In this document: one piece after another, positions 1 through 12,470 of the stretch
How positions within the stretch are numbered: position 1 is the stretch's first letter
Layout: each line of letters begins with the position of its first letter
Source: Sycobia sp. Sy_11
Lineage: Eukaryota > Arthropoda > Insecta > Hymenoptera > Epichrysomallidae
Reading direction: 5' to 3'
DNA: 64,000 bases
Assembly: GCA_018907035.1 (NCBI GenBank)
Contig: JACCIC010000001.1
Coordinates: 6,389,001 to 6,453,000, forward strand
Translations under genes and position numbers: made by a program
Notes under the pieces: generated by a model
The model's database searches: none
Told to the model about the DNA's origin: nothing
What the model saw: the letters and a program-made list of their open reading frames with translations, nothing else

Positions 1-515
1 GGATCCGGGGAAAGAGTAGGGGGGCAACCCAACAACAACGATGGTACAGAGCATAGGAGAAACGTATATCTCTGCTGCGTATACTTATAACGCTACTTTT
101 TCCCTACTTTCCTTTTCTCCTCATTTTTCTTTTTTCCCTGGTTCCTAGCTTGTAAGAGAAAGACAGCACGATTCTCTGTATTCTTGTCTCACTCTCGTTT
201 AGGCTTCAACTCTCTTCCCAGAGAACGCGGTCTAATATCTCGTGATATATTCGTATATTGTTCTGCTCGAGGAGGGAGGACAAAGGGAGGGGACTAAAAT
301 TTCACGACGATGAGTACGATTAATTTGAGATACTAACGAGGTATCGAGCTGGAATTTGATAGATAGGGTACAAGAGCCTCGGATTTGGATTTGTTGCTCG
401 GCACCTCGATACTGAATTGTAGGGAAGGAATAGTAAAAGGGAAACGGTGAGAGAGGAGATAGAGAGGAGGGGTTGGAAAAAATGTCTCTCCCCTCTCTCT
501 CTTTCTCCCCCCCCC

Positions 516-552
<37 letters not shown>

Positions 553-1000
553 CTCGTCTCTTTTTACGGTACTAAGAGTGAAGGGTCTCGAAGGGAGACT
601 TGATTCAAGGATCGGGGCGTGTGCTCGCCTCATTAAACGAGAGGCGGAGGCGCTAAAGCCTTTGAAATATTCATTTTCCATTCTCGTCCGAACCTTTTCA
701 ATACGTGCGAGTGGGAAAGGGAAACGGTAAAAGTTAGAGAGAGGGATGGGCGGCTTCTTCGCGAGTATTCCAATGACGCTATCTTTCTATCACTCTGGCT
801 CTCTTTCTATCTTTCTCTGTCTCTCCTTTTCTTGCTCTTTACTAATTTTTTTTTTATAGGAACGATGATTTAACACCAGCGAGTGAACTTTTCGCACTTC
901 AATAGAAACATTTAATCACACCGTTAAAAACTTCTTTTCCTTTCGGTTCATTGAAACAGTAACCGTCCTCTTCGATTACCGAATAACGAAGTTTATATAC
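1..1000. other. GC-richer, pyrimidine-rich non-coding block
   Basis: This block is richer in C and T than the following DNA. It has many CTCT/GAGA runs, a 10-base C run at about 507-516 and a (CT)n tract at 518-549. Short open frames cross it on both strands, but they are made of the repeat (Arg-Glu or Ser-Leu runs) and resemble no family I know. GAGA-type repeats can bind GAGA factor in insects, so a regulatory role is possible but only inferred. No exon is supported. Confidence 0.4.
518..549. repeat. (CT)n microsatellite
   Basis: An uninterrupted CT dinucleotide repeat directly follows a C homopolymer at about 507-516. It is a simple sequence repeat and the source of the Ser-Leu or Arg-Glu runs in the short frames crossing it. 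Confidence 0.95.
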
Positions 1001-1680
1001 TTTAATTTTACCTGCGGCTTTATTTTTGTTACTTGAACAGGATAAAATAAGATATTAGGCAAATAGCAAGCAAAAGAATTTATTCCCATGGGAATCAATA
1101 TTGTTACTCATAAGCGAAGAGAATATATAACATTTGTAAATATGTATTATATATAAAATTAAGCTTTAATCACAATTGATAGTATTTAGAAAAAAAATTC
1201 GTTAAATGCTGTAAATAATTTCGACATATATCTTTTAAGTGCTGCTAAATACTTCTTCTATAACATTTTTAGTTAAAATGGAATGTACTTCAGTTTTTTT
1301 TAGGTTAACGTACTTCAGTAAATCTTGCATATTTAACCTGACGATGCCTTATTTTCGATTTCATATTGTTGCATTCACAAGAACTCGCTGTGTATAAATT
1401 CATTTTTATAGGTCTATAATTTACAACTTTGAAGACAACTTATACTATTTTCGACAAGTTTTAATATTTATAATCATAAATAAACATTTTTAAACGTGAA
1501 AAGAAAATTTTATAAAAGTTAATGAAAATGAAAAAACTTTTTTAACAATGCTAATCTAAAAACCATTATGGGATATAAGATTTTTACAGGAAATTTTTTT
1601 ACATAACATGAAAGTTTGATATATTAGAGGACATAAAAACTGAAATTGTCAAATTAAAGGTTTTATACAAATATAGATAT
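1001..1680. other. AT-rich DNA, nothing recognised
   Basis: This stretch is strongly AT-rich with homopolymer T and A runs. I see no open frame with family resemblance, no RNA gene and no repeat boundary. Confidence 0.5.
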
Positions 1681-1739
1681 TTTCTACAAGTTAATTGTAC
1701 CTGGGTCCAAAATCACTCTCAAATTACCGTGAAAGACTT

Positions 1740-2165
1740 CTTGGTAACGGCTCTTTTTCAATACACACGTAATTAGACAAGTTGTTACTGATTCAAATAG
1801 TATTGTGTAGGCATAATCCAGTAATAATATAATCAGAATAAGTATTGAGACCGGGGAATCCCCCGAGGTATCTAGAATAAACCATACGCTGCGCGGAGAA
1901 ACACAGGTACAGCGCAGGTACAATAGTTAATTAAGGCATCCAAATATTACGCACGTGTTTAGATGCAAATATAAATAAACTGTTCGTTGCGAGCGAGACC
2001 ATTCCGTTGAGAACCTCAGGGAGAATCGTATGCTTGTCCGTGTTTCCGTGTAACTATAATTTAGTAGATTCTGAAATATATTAAAGTACTATATCTTAAA
2101 TAAGTGTATTTTGTGTTATTTATTTATTCGTTTTCCGCCATCCTGATAACTCCCCTTACCATTGA
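1740..2165 (+). repeat. possible decayed LTR
   Basis: The stretch has LTR-like composition: a TATA box (TATAAATA at about 1970), then about 100 bases of GC-richer leader-like sequence, then an AT-rich tail. The ends near 1744 (TGGTAA) and 2161 (TTACCA) are inverted copies of each other. No matching target-site duplication is visible beside those ends and there is no second copy in the window. The call therefore rests on composition and a six-base terminal match only. Confidence 0.25.
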
Positions 2166-2169
2166 AATT

Positions 2170-4330
2170 TTATTATTAAATTTAATTGAAATATTAAATA
2201 CGAATGTTAGCTTTAAGTTTAAATATTAAGAGAAACTAATTAACTAAATTGTTTTTAAGACATTGTAGTTTTAATTTCAAGTTTTTAGATGATACTTTGT
2301 AATAAATATAGAATAAAATCATTTCTTGAAGCAGATATAAAATTTCTAAAAATATATGTAAGTTTTGTCGGTACGTCGAGACGTTTTGTTAAATTTGAGA
2401 ACTATGCTGGTTAAAATATAGGCTATAAAAAAAATTAAATGATAGGGATTCTTTGAAAATACGATACAATTTCTTTTTGAATTATTTAGTGTAGTTCAGA
2501 AAGAGAGCGTTATTCTTTCTTAATAAATTAATATTGTATCGCGTTTAAAAGTTATGTAATATGAAATCTAAAAATTATGTCGAAATTCGAAACGTATGTA
2601 AAGAAATAAAGCGAATGATATTATACCTATTTATATTAGCGTGCGATGTTGTATATATAGTTAAATAAAAAATATACACAATTTGACTCGGATACCAGAT
2701 TACCTCGGACAAAAGCGGCAGCGAGATATATAATCTTACGAGACGTTAAATGAAACGCAATTTTTTGGCTTGTAAAGCAAAGACAAGAAAAGAGAGAGAC
2801 AAATAGGTGGTCGAATACTTGCTATTGAGAAAATCTTGAGGTTTTCAAAAGAGGTTAAATGGTTATGCTTCCTAAAAGCAGTGATCCGTGCAAGGTTTCG
2901 CCAGAAAGTGCACAGTTTTTTGTCCTAATACACCAACAATATACAGCATTTCGTCGCATAAACAACTGAACTAATTCTCTGTGAATCCGTGATCGTCTTC
3001 CTCATATTCTTCGAAAAGATTTTATTACTATTCAGTATTACCACAATTCAAATTATATATAGCGTTCAAATTAATTATATTATTTATCTGTATCTCAATT
3101 GCAGTGGCTTAAAATACATTTAATTAAATAAATGTTCTAAAGTATTTTATAAATATTTGTACAATACTTGTAGTGATTAATTTTATTACATAGATCTTCG
3201 ATCATACTTCATTTGTATTCTGAAATATCTATTGATTTTACACAAAAAAAGAATTCTATAAATATTAAGCATCGAAAAACAGTATAAATCGAGTGAAGAC
3301 AAAACTAACTAACATAATGATTTGAAGTCACTATTTCATCATTAATTAATTTGTTGTTCGAAAAATCTTGTTTGAGCAAAGTAGCGATTGTTAAATTGTC
3401 TTGTTGATCAATATTTACTCCTTATCTAATAAAGAAATGAAGCCAATATCCAGCGTCGATTACATTTTTTCCATCGCAAACCGATAAAGGAAAGCTCGGG
3501 GACTCCCTATAAAACTACTTCAATTGACTAAAGTACTTGGGAAAACTCGATTTCACGGGTATGAATAATATTCATTAATCACGATGACTATCAGAAACCA
3601 AGCACTTCCTCAGTTCGGCACTGAGGTGGTAAGGGTAAAAAGAGGCCAGTAAAATCACTCTCCCATTCCCTCAACTCTTATATAATCGAACGCTTCGGTA
3701 GTTGAATGGGAACATTACATATACAAGTTTTGCAGAATCAGCCGATTTATTCGCTCGGTAATATAATCAAATTTGCGCCAGTGAATTCGAACGGAAAACT
3801 GGGCCAGATAGTCAACCAGCTCCTGCCGGTCCGTCCTCCGTACGAATTCGAGCTGCAGTTTGATTGAATTTGCTTTTAAAGAATTTTGTAAAAAGCACAT
3901 AGTATCGATTTAATGTATAAAAAATAGTAATGTAAAATAAGAACTCTAGAATATAACCATAGACTATATGCTCATCATCGTCGATCAGAATACGTTGAAC
4001 ATGAGACAAGTTTTTAGATCCCTTATCATATATAGTCTATTAAACTTAAATTTACCCAACTCTATTTTCGCGAACGCGTTGACAAAATTCGGTGTTTGAA
4101 TTTCACCTTTCTTCAGTGTTTGATTTTGTATCTTGTGTTATACTTTCTCGGTCTAGAGTATGACCCCAATTGCAGTTTCATAAAATGAAAACTTATTTGT
4201 ACCAATGGTTTTTCTTCGGTGCTTTCTTGTTACAATTCCATGTATTGATGCTGTTTTTTTTATCTTATAATCAGATTATTGTAAATAGTCTGTGGTATAA
4301 TACCACTTTGTTTACTATTCAAATAAAATA
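2170..4330. other. AT-rich DNA with two GC-richer patches
   Basis: This is mostly AT-rich intergenic or intronic sequence. Two patches at about 2680-3000 and 3470-3870 have more balanced composition and clear CpG content, as expected of constrained non-coding sequence. No frame in either patch resembles a protein family, and no splice-bounded exon stands out. Confidence 0.35.
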
Positions 4331-4331
4331 A

Positions 4332-4434
4332 CTTAAAAATTAAAAGTTGTACTTATGTCGATTGTTCTGAATTATATCAGTATAATATATTATAGTTTAA
4401 AAACTGTAAGACCGATGAAAATATTTATTAATTT
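4332..4434 (+). repeat. dispersed repeat copy A (arm X' then core Y)
   Basis: Two sub-blocks recur at 38894-38998. Core Y (4372-4434) is a direct match to 38894-38956, including the shared stretch ACTGTAAGACCGAT. Arm X' (4332-4370) matches 38961-38998 in inverted orientation. Here the arm lies to the left of the core; in the other copy it lies to the right. The simplest reading is an element of form X'-Y-X with terminal inverted repeats, of which each copy keeps one arm. Confidence 0.6.
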
Positions 4435-4655
4435 AAATAAATTTAATTAAGCCTTATTCTCATCATTCAAAAGACGATCAGATAATTCAAAGGATATTAC
4501 ATAAGTACACGGAAAATACTATTCAATCGGTTTTACTACTATTACTTTTAAAATTTTTTTAAAATATATTTTTTACCTGAATTCAATATTGTCTTTATTA
4601 CTCAACTTAATTCCAAATATTTTATTAGCAATAATGTTTCATTCTAGCGTTTCAT

Positions 4656-4658
<3 letters not shown>

Positions 4659-4707
<49 letters not shown>
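4659..4707. repeat. (TA)n microsatellite
   Basis: An uninterrupted AT/TA dinucleotide array of about 49 bases. Confidence 0.97.
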
Positions 4708-4709
<2 letters not shown>

Positions 4710-4769
4710 CGTTTATTAATTTAATTCAAGAACAAATCTAATTATTAAAGCTTTAATGTTTAAACGCAA

Positions 4770-5220
4770 AGATGTTTTCGATAAAACGAGAGTGTGCCAA
4801 ACATACGTCAGTCGATTGATTGATCGTTTCCCGAGCTTTTGTTTTTCCTACTTATCTCTCTTCTCGACAGTGGCCATACCTGGGAAAAATTCGTGTTGGA
4901 TGAACCGCCAGCAGCACCAAGCCCCCATGTAAATGTTCATGCAATTCTATTACATCCTATTAAGTGAAAGTGTGCGATGTCGAAAATTTGCAAAAATTAT
5001 AGCATAAGCGAAGCTTTATTACCTTATAACGGATTTGATTGTTAGCGAACGATTATTCAACTAATAATGAAAGCTAATCTGCTTGGTCTAAATGCTCTAC
5101 CTGCTCGTTTTATGAAGTTCGGATTTAAAAATCGAGAAGAAGCTACTCGTGTTCGTTACTTCAGGAGCAAAAGGAATACATACCATCCAGACCTTGCCAA
5201 ATAATCGTAACTAAGATTAT
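4770..5220. other. GC-richer non-coding patch
   Basis: Balanced composition with several CpG sites rises above the AT-rich flanks. It contains purine/pyrimidine-rich stretches and a CAGCAGCACCAAGCCCCCATG segment near 4908-4929. No frame continues for long and no coding family is recognised. It is a candidate conserved non-coding element, by inference only. Confidence 0.3.
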
Positions 5221-6113
5221 CATTTTTGAATAGAACAGTCTTTCTGGAAACGTATTCAATTGTTTTCTATCGATTCGATTGTAATTCGACCTATACTCTT
5301 TTTAAGTATATTTAGTTTAATGTAAATGAAGATTATTAAATATTCTTAATAGTTTTTAATCTTTTCCTTTGTATAGACTAAAAATATTGCAAAAATAACA
5401 TTTATTTTTGAGATTCTGCCCACAATTCAGTTACACTATATTCCTTAGAACCTAGTTTATATTATAGGTACATATCTGGTAATTAAAATGTAATTTCATG
5501 TTTTTATATCTTTTTTCAAAAGAACTGCAGGCTTGGTATCATTTATTTATATTTAAATGTACGACATTACCGCTTTCTAATGCAAATTATTGTTAGCAGT
5601 TTACGATAATATTACGGTCCATATTGAAAAGCACTGGATATACTATAAAAGTGTTTCAATATAGTAAATTGTTATTATTTCTTAAAAACAATTAGTAAAA
5701 AGCAACGAAAAGTACAGCCATCAAAGTAGAATACCCACTTAAGTCTAATGAATTATTTGTAAGGCTAAGTATCATTTTCAAGTATCAAAATAACAATATA
5801 ATTTTGCAGTATGTGAAAATATGTGTAAGTATGTGTAAATGTGAAAGTATATGTAAATTGGTGTACAACATTTTCAAATAGAGCTGTGCTTAATAACTGT
5901 GCTCTGAAACTCTTTCTACATACAAGAAGTTGAATGAGACAATATAAACAAAACAAATTATATTATTGAACCGTAATCAATAATTGCGAAATATACTAAG
6001 ATTTCATGCCAATTAAGGAAAAAAGAGTTATTAGGCATCTTTGCTTCTCCTGTAAGCGATGATAAAATAACTTAACATGCAATAAAGCTAATGATGTTTT
6101 TTTCTAAGAATAT
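5221..6113. other. AT-rich DNA, nothing recognised
   Basis: AT-rich sequence with short chance frames (for example Thr-Tyr-rich on the minus strand at 5765-5956). No supported feature was found between the GC patch and the mariner element. Confidence 0.45.
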
Positions 6114-6115
6114 TA

Positions 6116-6989
6116 CGAGGGTGGTTTAATAAGTACCCGTATTTGAACACAGAGGATGTTCCTTAGGGAAGCTGGTGTTATTATTTTGTACTGTCATCTA
6201 TCAAACGACGACAAAACAAATTTGAGACTGATTGATAGGTTAATTTAGATGATAAGTTGGTTATAAAAAAATTGTCGGCCCAATGGGTGCCACGATTGCT
6301 CAGGGTAGACAACAAGCGGAAACGGCCGTTAACTTCGAAGCAGTGTTTGGAATAATTTAAGCGAGTTCCGAAGGATTTTTTCATGGATTATTCATTACAC
6401 ACCAGAAACTAAACAATAATCAAAATAATTGATTTCTCACGGTGAATATACTGCAAAGTAGGCGAAGACGATTCCATTGGCCAGAAAGGTCATAGCGACA
6501 ATTTTTTGGGACGCGAGGGGCATCATTCTGATGGACTTTTTAGAAAAAGGAAGAACGATCACTGGACATTACTACAGTGAGTTATTGGATCGCTTCGACA
6601 AAAAATTGAAGGAGATACGACCACATGTTGTGAAAAAAGGTGTTGTGTCATCACGATAACGCATCAGCACTTTCATCTGGAGCTATTGTCAATTGCTGCC
6701 GCATCCCCCGTATTCACACGATCTGGCTCCCTGCGACTTCTTTTTGTTCCCTAACATGAAGAAAGGGCTCAGAGGAAAAAAATTTTGCTCAAACGAGGAG
6801 ATCATCGTCGAGATAAAGGCTTATTTTGTAGAGTTCGAAAAATGCTTTTTTTTGAAGGGATTAAAAAATGGTCAGAACATTAGGAGAAGTGTATCTTTCT
6901 AAAAGTGGATTATGTTAAAAAATAAAAAAAAATTTTTTGAAAAAATTGTGTCTTTATTTCTAACACGGGTACTTATTGAACCGCTTTCG
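6116..6989 (+). mobile_element. internally deleted mariner element
   Basis: The terminal inverted repeats are clear. The left end (6116-6140) and the right end (6965-6989) match as CGARRGYGGTTYAATAAGTACCCGT, with TA dinucleotides just outside each end (6114-6115 and 6990-6991), the mariner target-site signature. The element is 874 bp, against about 1.3 kb for a full mariner. Inside are the middle and C-terminal parts of a mariner transposase, while the N-terminal HTH region is largely missing. It is a non-autonomous relic, transcribed in the plus direction. Confidence 0.93.
6200..6902 (+). pseudogene. mariner transposase remnant
   Basis: The recognisable order is as follows. Near 6270-6345 comes a segment reading LSAQWVPRLL (the mariner WVP(H/R) linker). 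It is followed by stops, then an open segment at 6477-6659 containing IFWDARGI and ITGHYYSELL, and then 6693-6902 containing LPHPPYSHDLAPCDFFLF. The last is the family's YSPDLAPxDxxLF motif around the third catalytic Asp. Several stops and frameshifts break it, and the HTH-encoding 5' part is mostly deleted. By motif wording it is closest to the mellifera-type mariners (family knowledge). It is non-functional. Confidence 0.9.
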
Positions 6990-6991
6990 TA

Positions 6992-7600
6992 TATGTAATC
7001 TTTCTCAGAACACATTTGTAATTTAAGAATGTTTAGAGAGTCAATTACTGTAGTACAGGAGTCAGTTTGAAGGAATAAGAAAGTATTGCGCTGAAAATTA
7101 ATGTGACAGAATACAATCAAAATAAATTTTTAGTAACAATTTCCATGCAATAGAAATTACCTTAGAAAATTTCGCAACTTTCATTATAACAAATATATAA
7201 AGGAATAAAATATTTCGTATTGAGAACAGCAATAATCAGAGAGATACTGGCTGATACCATAAATACAAAAAGAATTGGTCATTTATTACAATACTCAACT
7301 TTAATCATTATTAATATACATGCGTATAATTTTGTCGTCGAATAAATTCTCGTCGCACGTTCTTTAGAAAAGTATCGTGATGCTGCCGAATCAATACTAT
7401 CATACCTTTAACAAGGATGCTCCCATGAATGAATCCAAATTCTTTTCATTTGATAAGATTAAGATCATGGATTACGCAAGGTGAAGCTGAAATTTGATCA
7501 AAATACTATAAAATTATTTGAAATACATAAATTCTGCTTATTGATTAATATTTAAGATGTGAACGAAGCTATGTAGACGCGAGCATGCCAATATTTAATA
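6992..7600. other. AT-rich spacer, nothing recognised
   Basis: This separates the mariner relic from the TTAA-flanked element. It is AT-rich, without a supported gene or repeat. Confidence 0.45.
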
Positions 7601-7604
7601 TTAA

Positions 7605-9229
7605 GGCAGTATTCTACTTTACAACTTTGAAAAAAAAATTTTTTTTTTCTTTACATTTTTCGAAAGTAAATATATTCAAGAATGTTAGCTCAAAATTTTA
7701 GAAAGATTCAGGTAGTCTAACTATACTTTTTCACCTTTCGAACGCATTTACCTGAGCGCGCTATTCCGACCCGCCCAGCACGCGCGCCGGATAAGCCACC
7801 TGCAGCAGCTGTTTCCCTATTGTAAATCATTACACCTATATATATTCTCATCAAAATATATACCATTGCTTCTCAATATTACCTTCCCTTTATAATTTTG
7901 CTTCTGTATTTCATTTCTGTATTTCAGTAGTGGAGAATCAGTCGTGATTCGAAGTTCAAAAGTGAAGCATCTATCTATTCGCAATGGATACGAAGAAAGT
8001 GTATCGTGCACAGAAAACTTCTAATCTGTCCATCTAGAACTAGAAAACGTTCTTTTCACGGAAACAGATTCACTGACGAAGGAGTACGTACTAGTACCAC
8101 GAGTTCGTCAGCAGCAAAACTGAAAAAGTCTAACGATCCGAGTTTTGATATGAAAGTTGATAATACTGGTAGTTATTCTTTTATTCATGTTTTTACTGTG
8201 TTTTGAATGCTCTCACAGTAGGCAGTGTGTTCTGTTTCTATCTACGAAGATCTAATAAAAACGGAATTGCTGGAGAGATGTTTGGGCAGAAACACTCAAA
8301 GTAACAATGAGTGTTTCAACTCAACAGTTTGGGCTATGGCACCGAAGCATGTCTATAATGGAAAAAAATCGTTAAAATTGCATGCCTCACTATTGCCTGC
8401 ATTTTGAATGAAGGATTTAGCCGACTTTTGAAAATATTGGAAATTATGGGCCTGAAAATCGGCCAAACCGCCATGCAGTTCGCCAATATGCGCAACCAAC
8501 AGCGCATCGTTCAAGAGAACCGCCGTTTGACCGAGGCTTCTGAGGAGAACAGAACTCAAAAAAGCAGGCTAAGTTAGATGAAAATACTCGCCTGGAACAA
8601 GCTGAAGGCAGATTGTATGGCTAGACATCGCTGATTGAGCGTAAGATAATTTTTTCTACGATTTTTCACTTACAAAAACTTTAAACGCGTTTTTCTCAAA
8701 TCAGCGTTTTCAAGTACCGTGGTCGTGAAAACTAAAAAACTATTGAACCGGTCCTTATGAACTTTTGAAAACATATTCTATATGTTTGTATCAACTGCCC
8801 TAAGTACAATCAACTTAAAATTTTAATTCTAACTATATTTTTATTGCAAAAAAGACGACAAAGAGCTTTTTTTTTCTTTCGTATTTTAGCCGCCATTTTG
8901 TTGATTTTGCACGTACATAAAATATTCTAGTTAGATCGGTTTCTGGAGTCATACTGAATATACAACTATTTGATTTTTTTGTTTCAGACTATCCGTCGGT
9001 AAGATTTTACGACCACGACAACGTTACCTACTTTTTGAGGTGTTGGCTTTGACCATACTTTACATGTATAAAAAATGTATAAAATAAATAAAAAAATTTT
9101 TTTTATGTACTTGTTAAGCAAGTGTATTTATTAAGCATTTCAAATCCTACATCCATATCTTCAATAGCATTCTCAGAAAATTTTCACAAAAATATCGTTT
9201 TTTTCGAGGGTCTAAAGTAAAATACTGCC
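7605..9229 (+). mobile_element. TTAA-flanked DNA transposon (Kolobok-like), degenerate
   Basis: The ends are inverted repeats: GGCAGTATTCTACTTT at 7605-7620 against the complement of 9214-9229, with one mismatch in 16 and weaker similarity for about 14 more bases. Each end is directly bounded by TTAA (7601-7604 and 9230-9233), a 4-bp target-site duplication. The 1,625-bp interior encodes broken pieces of a transposase related to the domain called 'Mutator-like transposase' (PF20700) in insect proteins. TTAA duplication is characteristic of piggyBac and Kolobok; the protein pieces do not look like piggyBac, so Kolobok is the better fit (inference). Confidence 0.8.
7984..8630 (+). pseudogene. 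Kolobok/'Mutator-like' transposase remnant
   Basis: The N-terminal piece near 8006-8206 reads basic residues, then FHGNRFT, then a Ser/Thr-rich stretch, which resembles the start of these transposases. The next piece (8225-8407) carries LLERCLGRNTQSNNECFNSTVW, split here into ELLERCLG and NECFNSTVW, the conserved C-terminal block. A third piece (about 8395-8630) reads ILEIMGLKIGQTAMQFA, then RIVQENRRLTEASEE and LDENTRLEQAEGR in shifted frames. The middle catalytic part is missing and the frames are broken, so the copy cannot make transposase. Family assignment is from remembered motif wording and needs a profile search. Confidence 0.7.
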
Positions 9230-9415
9230 TTAATAAAAGAAAAGACTTTTCATTAAGTTCAATTATAAGCTAAAGCCGTCAAAATATCAGCGATCATCAC
9301 AAATTTTTCATGGTTTCGATTGTGTAACAGAAAATATTAATAGGATTTATCAATAGCAACTAAAATAAATATTAGAATATTTTAAGATTATAGTGTTTAA
9401 TATCAATTCGAGAAG

Positions 9416-9418
<3 letters not shown>

Positions 9419-9452
<34 letters not shown>
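9419..9452. repeat. (TA)n microsatellite
   Basis: A pure TA dinucleotide array of about 34 bases, just right of the TTAA-flanked element. Confidence 0.95.
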
Positions 9453-9454
<2 letters not shown>

Positions 9455-10888
9455 ATAATTATCTGCTGAAATTCTATATCATTATCTACGGCAGTTCTTT
9501 AAAAGTGTTGACGATCCACTTCATTATAAGTTGTATGAATATTATGGCTAATAAATGTGAACTCACACCTGTAACAAAAAATAATATTAATTAGATGAAA
9601 AATCGACAACGAAATCGTACGCATATTAATGGAAAAACTAAAATTAAATACTTATTAAGAAATTCAGAATTTCTGAATTTCTTTATATTTGTACTATACA
9701 AAAGAAAAAATTATCTGCAATTTTAGTTCTTTCGCTTGACTGAATTTCACTGTCATGTTTTATTGTGTTTATTATTCTTAACTATAATTACAGTAAGAGA
9801 AAATATAAACGTCTTCGTTATTTGTCACTATTCACCATTAGGAATTCATCAAAATTATTAATTTTTATATTTTCATGATTTGTGATATACTTTTCTTTAT
9901 CTTTTCGTTCGTACCATAAGGGCCGTTGCAGTTTTATATTATAAATTATACTGGATTTTCACTTGAAAAAAATAATAGTGTTATATCTGCTTTTTTCTTC
10001 CAACAAATCGAGGATTTAAAAAATTAGCACTCTGAATAATCATTATACTGTTTAAGTAGCAAAAAATTTTACTTTTCCCTTCCAAAATTTTCTAACCGAA
10101 ATTCTAACTTTATTATTTTATTAGCAATGTATTATAGTTGAAATGTATAGAAAATTTTAGAGTATTAAATTTAGCTAAATATTTAATTATGAAATGAAAA
10201 ATTATTAATAAACTTATGTATATACGCATCTTCGATACGGCTTTTTTCACAATCCTGTAAGAGAAGCATAAGATTGCACAATTGTCAATGAAAATTTTTA
10301 ATATTATTTACAAAACCAGCTTCTTTTAGAAAAATTTCTGTTCTTCAGAAATCTTTAGATTTTCATGTTAATCATATATCGTAATTTATCTGAATGTTAT
10401 ATACACTATACATTGGTTATTGAAGGTTTCACATGGTGCCTAGAAATTTCTAAAAATTTAACATGACAGATGCAAAACAACGTCTTAAATGCACAAAAAT
10501 ATTAAATACATAAAAATCGTCCTATTCTTCAAATTTCGAAAAACATTTTCCACGAGACACTGTGAGAACTTATGAAATTAATTTTTTTAAGTAATAATTA
10601 ATGTATCTAGCATAATTGAATAAAAAAATCTTCTATAGTTCTATTCATTGCTTTGCTCGCAGTGATCAAAAGATATTTTTTTAAAAGATTATTAGGGAAA
10701 TATATGAGTTAAATTATGGCCTATTGAAAAAAAATTTTAGCCAGCATTTATTATTCGTCAAAGAAAAGATATTTTTTGACCTAAAAATGTAGACTATATT
10801 AACGTTCATTGAGTACAGTATGCGATAACATCATCACATGACTGACAATTGTCAAAAATTACTTATTCCGTCAAACCGATAACGGTAA

Positions 10889-10921
<33 letters not shown>
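10889..10921. repeat. compound (TA)n(GT)n microsatellite
   Basis: An AT array of about 18 bases passes directly into a GT array of about 15 bases. Confidence 0.95.
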
Positions 10922-10922
<1 letters not shown>

Positions 10923-11885
10923 TAATTAAACTATTGATTTGGTCTTCTTAAAATTTTCGGGCTTGTCTTAATGTCGATATTATCTTAATTTTTGGCAAAA
11001 AAATATGGACTTTAATACAGTAAATTGGAAGATTGCTTACGTATAATAATATACAGAATGCCATAAGTTCAAAAATATTTATATGAATAGTAATTTACCA
11101 TATGTAAAAAATGTTTCAAAATAACCGCAAACTTATAATACAAAACACGGCTAGCTTACTAGTTTATTTCATTCAAATTTCTATACTATATTCTATACTA
11201 TATGTTATTATGAACTAATCGTAAATACTTAGATTTAAGATTTCATTGTATTACAGTTCTCGAATAATATAAATTATTGCCAAATACATTATTTAAATAG
11301 TTAAAAAATCATTTGCTTAAAAAATCTCAAAATACAATTCTTGTCTTTGACGTCTTCGATGCTACCACGAAATTTTTTAATACGATCTTATGTTGCTGGA
11401 TTCGTCTTAAATATCGGTTCATATTTAGGCAACATAGAAATTGATTTTGAGGTATCCGTAAAGCAGCAGAATATTTTATTGTTGACGTTCTGATTCCAGT
11501 GTAAAATAGACTTTACAATCTAGTGAGAATTATATGAATGCACATCAATACTTTATTAAAAGATAAACAAATGAATTCGTAATTCATTGTGATATCTACA
11601 GTTCTGATGGAAATTATCTGCTGTAAAATTTTTATGAACCTAAAAAATAGGCAACACTCTTAAAAATAACTAATTGTCTTATTTCTACAAAAAACAAGGT
11701 CATTGTTATTAATAAATTTTAATATATTTTTATGTATTAAATATAAATTTTCTATATAAATATAATGATATAATTATAATATAAAAAATAATATATTTAA
11801 TATAAAATTATATATACACATTAAATAATATATTAATATATGTTATATTATATTAATATATGTTATCATTAAATTTTTTTATTTC

Positions 11886-11888
<3 letters not shown>

Positions 11889-11924
<36 letters not shown>
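11889..11924. repeat. (TA)n microsatellite
   Basis: A pure TA array of about 36 bases in very AT-rich surroundings. Confidence 0.95.
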
Positions 11925-11927
<3 letters not shown>

Positions 11928-12470
11928 AATTCTTATGAAATTGTATTTATATACATTCATTTGAATTTTTTCTTTATTTTCAATAATATTCTAATAATAG
12001 AATTTAAGACAAATGCAAGCTTATTTATGTAACTATTAACACTGGCAAATGCATTTTAAAAATGTTACACTTATTTAATAGTATGTTCATAGTATTGGGT
12101 TTATTTGAAACTGATATTTTAGAAAACAACTTTTGTATCCATTAATATGTAAAAATAGTTTTAATGGTTATGAATAAATAAAAGTTTAACTTTACAAAGT
12201 TTAACAGAAATTACTTTTTGAAAAGTGATACATTCTTTCGACTAAGAAAGAGAAATATATTAAGAAAAGATCCAAATATACTTAATAATAAATTATTATG
12301 GTATCAAATTTAAAGCTTTACTGTGAAATAATCAATAAAAGAAATTTTAATAAATGATCTATGATTACGTGTCAGTTACACTAGAATGTTTTTCTTCATA
12401 AATTAAAATCAATAAATGATTAAAGATCATGGTGAAAATAATAATTATATAGAAATTAAATTTACTTACG

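Larger units (their letters stand above)
9234..12470. other. very AT-rich DNA with microsatellites
   Basis: This stretch contains (TA)n at 9419-9452, a compound (TA)n(GT)n at 10889-10921 and (TA)n at 11889-11924. A minus-strand frame near 11340-11500 reads through about 55 codons with one stop, but I recognise no family. No gene is supported. The interval may hold the downstream exon of the signal-peptide exon at 12535-12471. Confidence 0.4.

Noticed and set aside
1740..2165. Confident LTR call
   Set aside because: The terminal six bases are inverted copies and a TATA box is present, but the flanks show no duplication; kept only as a low-confidence feature.
6181..6384. Minus-strand frame within the first mariner
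   Set aside because: It is antisense to the transposase remnant, which reads on the plus strand.
11340..11500. Minus-strand stretch of about 55 codons with one stop near 11400
   Set aside because: It looked protein-like, but I recognise no family and a second frame is equally open; it is not enough for a gene or pseudogene call.
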